From positions 21,685-85,684 of the forward strand of contig PKCS01000028.1 of NCBI GenBank assembly GCA_002862305.1: a stretch of 64,000 nt of DNA, given 5' to 3'. This stretch comes from Phycisphaerae bacterium. GTDB lineage: Bacteria > Planctomycetota > Phycisphaerae > Phycisphaerales > SM1A02. The position numbers and the translations under genes were made by a program. Shown piece by piece: positions 63,323-64,000 of the stretch. How positions within the stretch are numbered: the first letter of the stretch is position 1; the number at the start of each line of letters is the position of its first letter. The notes below the pieces were generated by a model that made no database searches, was not told the origin of the DNA, and worked only from the letters and a program-made list of their open reading frames with translations.

Positions 63323-64000
63323 TCAGGCCAGGGGGCGCAGGCTCCTCGAGACCGATGTCCGGTATCCCTTGACGGCCGGCGCGATCCCTGCGATCGCCGA
63401 GAGCAGGATGGTGGCGAAGATGACCGCCAGCAGGAGCAATGGATCGAGCTGAGGCTCGATCACCAGTCCAAGCTGAGCCCGCAGCTGATCGGCCACCATC
63501 CATGTACCGAGCAGGCAGACTCCGATGCCAGCGACCGCCCCGACCAGGCCGATGACCGCGGATTCGGTCACCACCAGGCTGAAGATGCGCTGCTTGGGGC
63601 AGCCCAGCACCCGCATGATCGCGATCTGTCGCCGGCGCTGCTCCATCGAATTCCACAGGGCAAGGAGGATCCCGATGCCCGAGGAAAGCAGGATCACCAC
63701 CCCCATCGCGACGAAGAGCCGATCCACGCTGCCCACGATCGAGAAGAGCCGGTCCACCTGGTTGCTGGGCGAGGCCACGGTGATCGAGGTATCGCGGCGG
63801 AGCTGATCGAAGGCCTGAGGGAGCACTGCGGAGACCCCGGAGCCACCCCGGGTTGGCACGTTCAAGAGGATGCCAGTGATCAGCTTGTCCTGGTCCTCAA
63901 GGTCCGCGGCGGTGAGGGTGGGGTGGTGGTGCCCATGGTGGCCGTGGTCGTGGTCGTCCGCGTGGTCGTGATCGTGATCGTGCGCGTGCTCGTGATCGTG
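63323..64000 (-). CDS. FtsX-type ABC transporter permease with His-rich loop (partial, 5' end off window)
   Basis: The frame is open to the window edge; 226 C-terminal residues are seen. The first 26 are alternating His and Asp (HDHEHAHDHDHDHADD, then GHHGHHH), then an extracytoplasmic region and three membrane helices of the FtsX/MacB type (SIVGSVDRLFVAMGVVILLSSG, RRRQIAIMRVLGCPKQRIF). This C-terminal half matches MacB/LolC-like permeases. The His-rich run suggests binding of zinc or a similar metal. DUF3299 follows after 43 nt. A truncated annotation starting at TTG 63865 would miss the His-rich part. Confidence 0.85.
   Translation of the reverse strand, partial: HDHEHAHDHDHDHADDHDHGHHGHHHPTLTAADLEDQDKLITGILLNVPTRGGSGVSAVLPQAFDQLRRDTSITVASPSNQVDRLFSIVGSVDRLFVAMGVVILLSSGIGILLALWNSMEQRRRQIAIMRVLGCPKQRIFSLVVTESAVIGLVGAVAGIGVCLLGTWMVADQLRAQLGLVIEPQLDPLLLLAVIFATILLSAIAGIAPAVKGYRTSVSRSLRPLA
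63919..64000 (-). repeat. His/Asp-rich coding repeat (metal-binding type)
   Basis: Repeated CAC-GAT/GAC codon pairs encode His-Asp steps in the partial permease and continue past the window edge. Confidence 0.75.

Overview
This 64 kb high-GC window reads as a chromosomal segment of a planctomycete, most likely of the Phycisphaerae type (inference). Supporting signs are an H-X9-DG pseudopilin, an alternative GlmU-like acyltransferase, an unusually long SecA without the usual C-terminal zinc motif, a type B succinate dehydrogenase, a secreted Cys-rich repeat protein with a dockerin-like module, and mostly short scattered operons of housekeeping genes. I see no phage, insertion sequence, rRNA operon or CRISPR array. 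Three tRNA genes are present: Asp-GTC, Lys-CTT and one with anticodon CAT.

Layout. 1-1.8 kb: 5' part of a secreted Cys-rich repeat protein (minus strand). 2-4.2 kb: purA-uppS. 4.4-6.9 kb: a zinc ribbon, hemW and a UbiA-family prenyltransferase. 6.9-10.9 kb: DUF1844 gene and sdhC-sdhA-sdhB. 11-14.3 kb: SurA-like lipoprotein, yraN, a methyltransferase and a class I amidotransferase. 14.3-17.3 kb: polyprenyl synthase and dxs. 17.4-19.7 kb: an ExbB/TolQ-type channel and an FHA-GAF-PP2C phosphatase. 19.7-23.6 kb: pseudopilin, ispG and a nucleoside-type MFS carrier. 23.6-27.5 kb: topA and miaA. 27.6-33.5 kb: pgk, TlpA-like protein, rpe, accD and lnt. 33.5-39.2 kb: HEAT lipoprotein, a coiled-coil membrane protein, a small membrane protein and mreB-mreC-mreD. 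39.2-44.3 kb: alt-GlmU, polA and a CorA-like gene. 44.5-47.3 kb: tRNA-Asp, an MFS carrier, a thioredoxin-fold protein and a zinc-ribbon membrane protein. 47.3-52.2 kb: an mntR-led metal ABC operon. 52.4-55.4 kb: ECF sigma factor, response regulator and histidine kinase. 55.6-60.4 kb: tRNA-Lys, secA and a small exported-type protein upstream of secA. 60.5-64 kb: a PqqB-like hydrolase, tRNA-CAT, an ArsR-like regulator, a DUF3299 protein and the 3' part of an FtsX-type permease with a His-rich loop.

How genes work together. uppS, dxs, the polyprenyl synthase, ispG and the UbiA-type enzyme cover several steps of MEP-route isoprenoid and polyprenyl-phosphate metabolism, although they are spread over five loci. 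lnt stands directly before a lipoprotein gene, and two membrane-protein genes lead into mreBCD, so this stretch looks devoted to the envelope. The metal operon is chained by 4-nt start/stop overlaps from regulator to permeases, and both permeases carry DtxR/MntR-like C-terminal domains.

The most interesting signals are: (i) at least nine genes with a TAnnnT -10 element 6-8 nt before the start codon, implying widespread leaderless mRNAs; (ii) metal permeases fused to metal-sensor domains, plus two 16-bp operator-like dyads before mntR; (iii) a short exported-type ORF ending in a PPP motif, followed by two hairpins, just upstream of secA, which is a candidate secretion monitor; (iv) a CorA-like gene whose reading frame extends upstream of any standard start codon.
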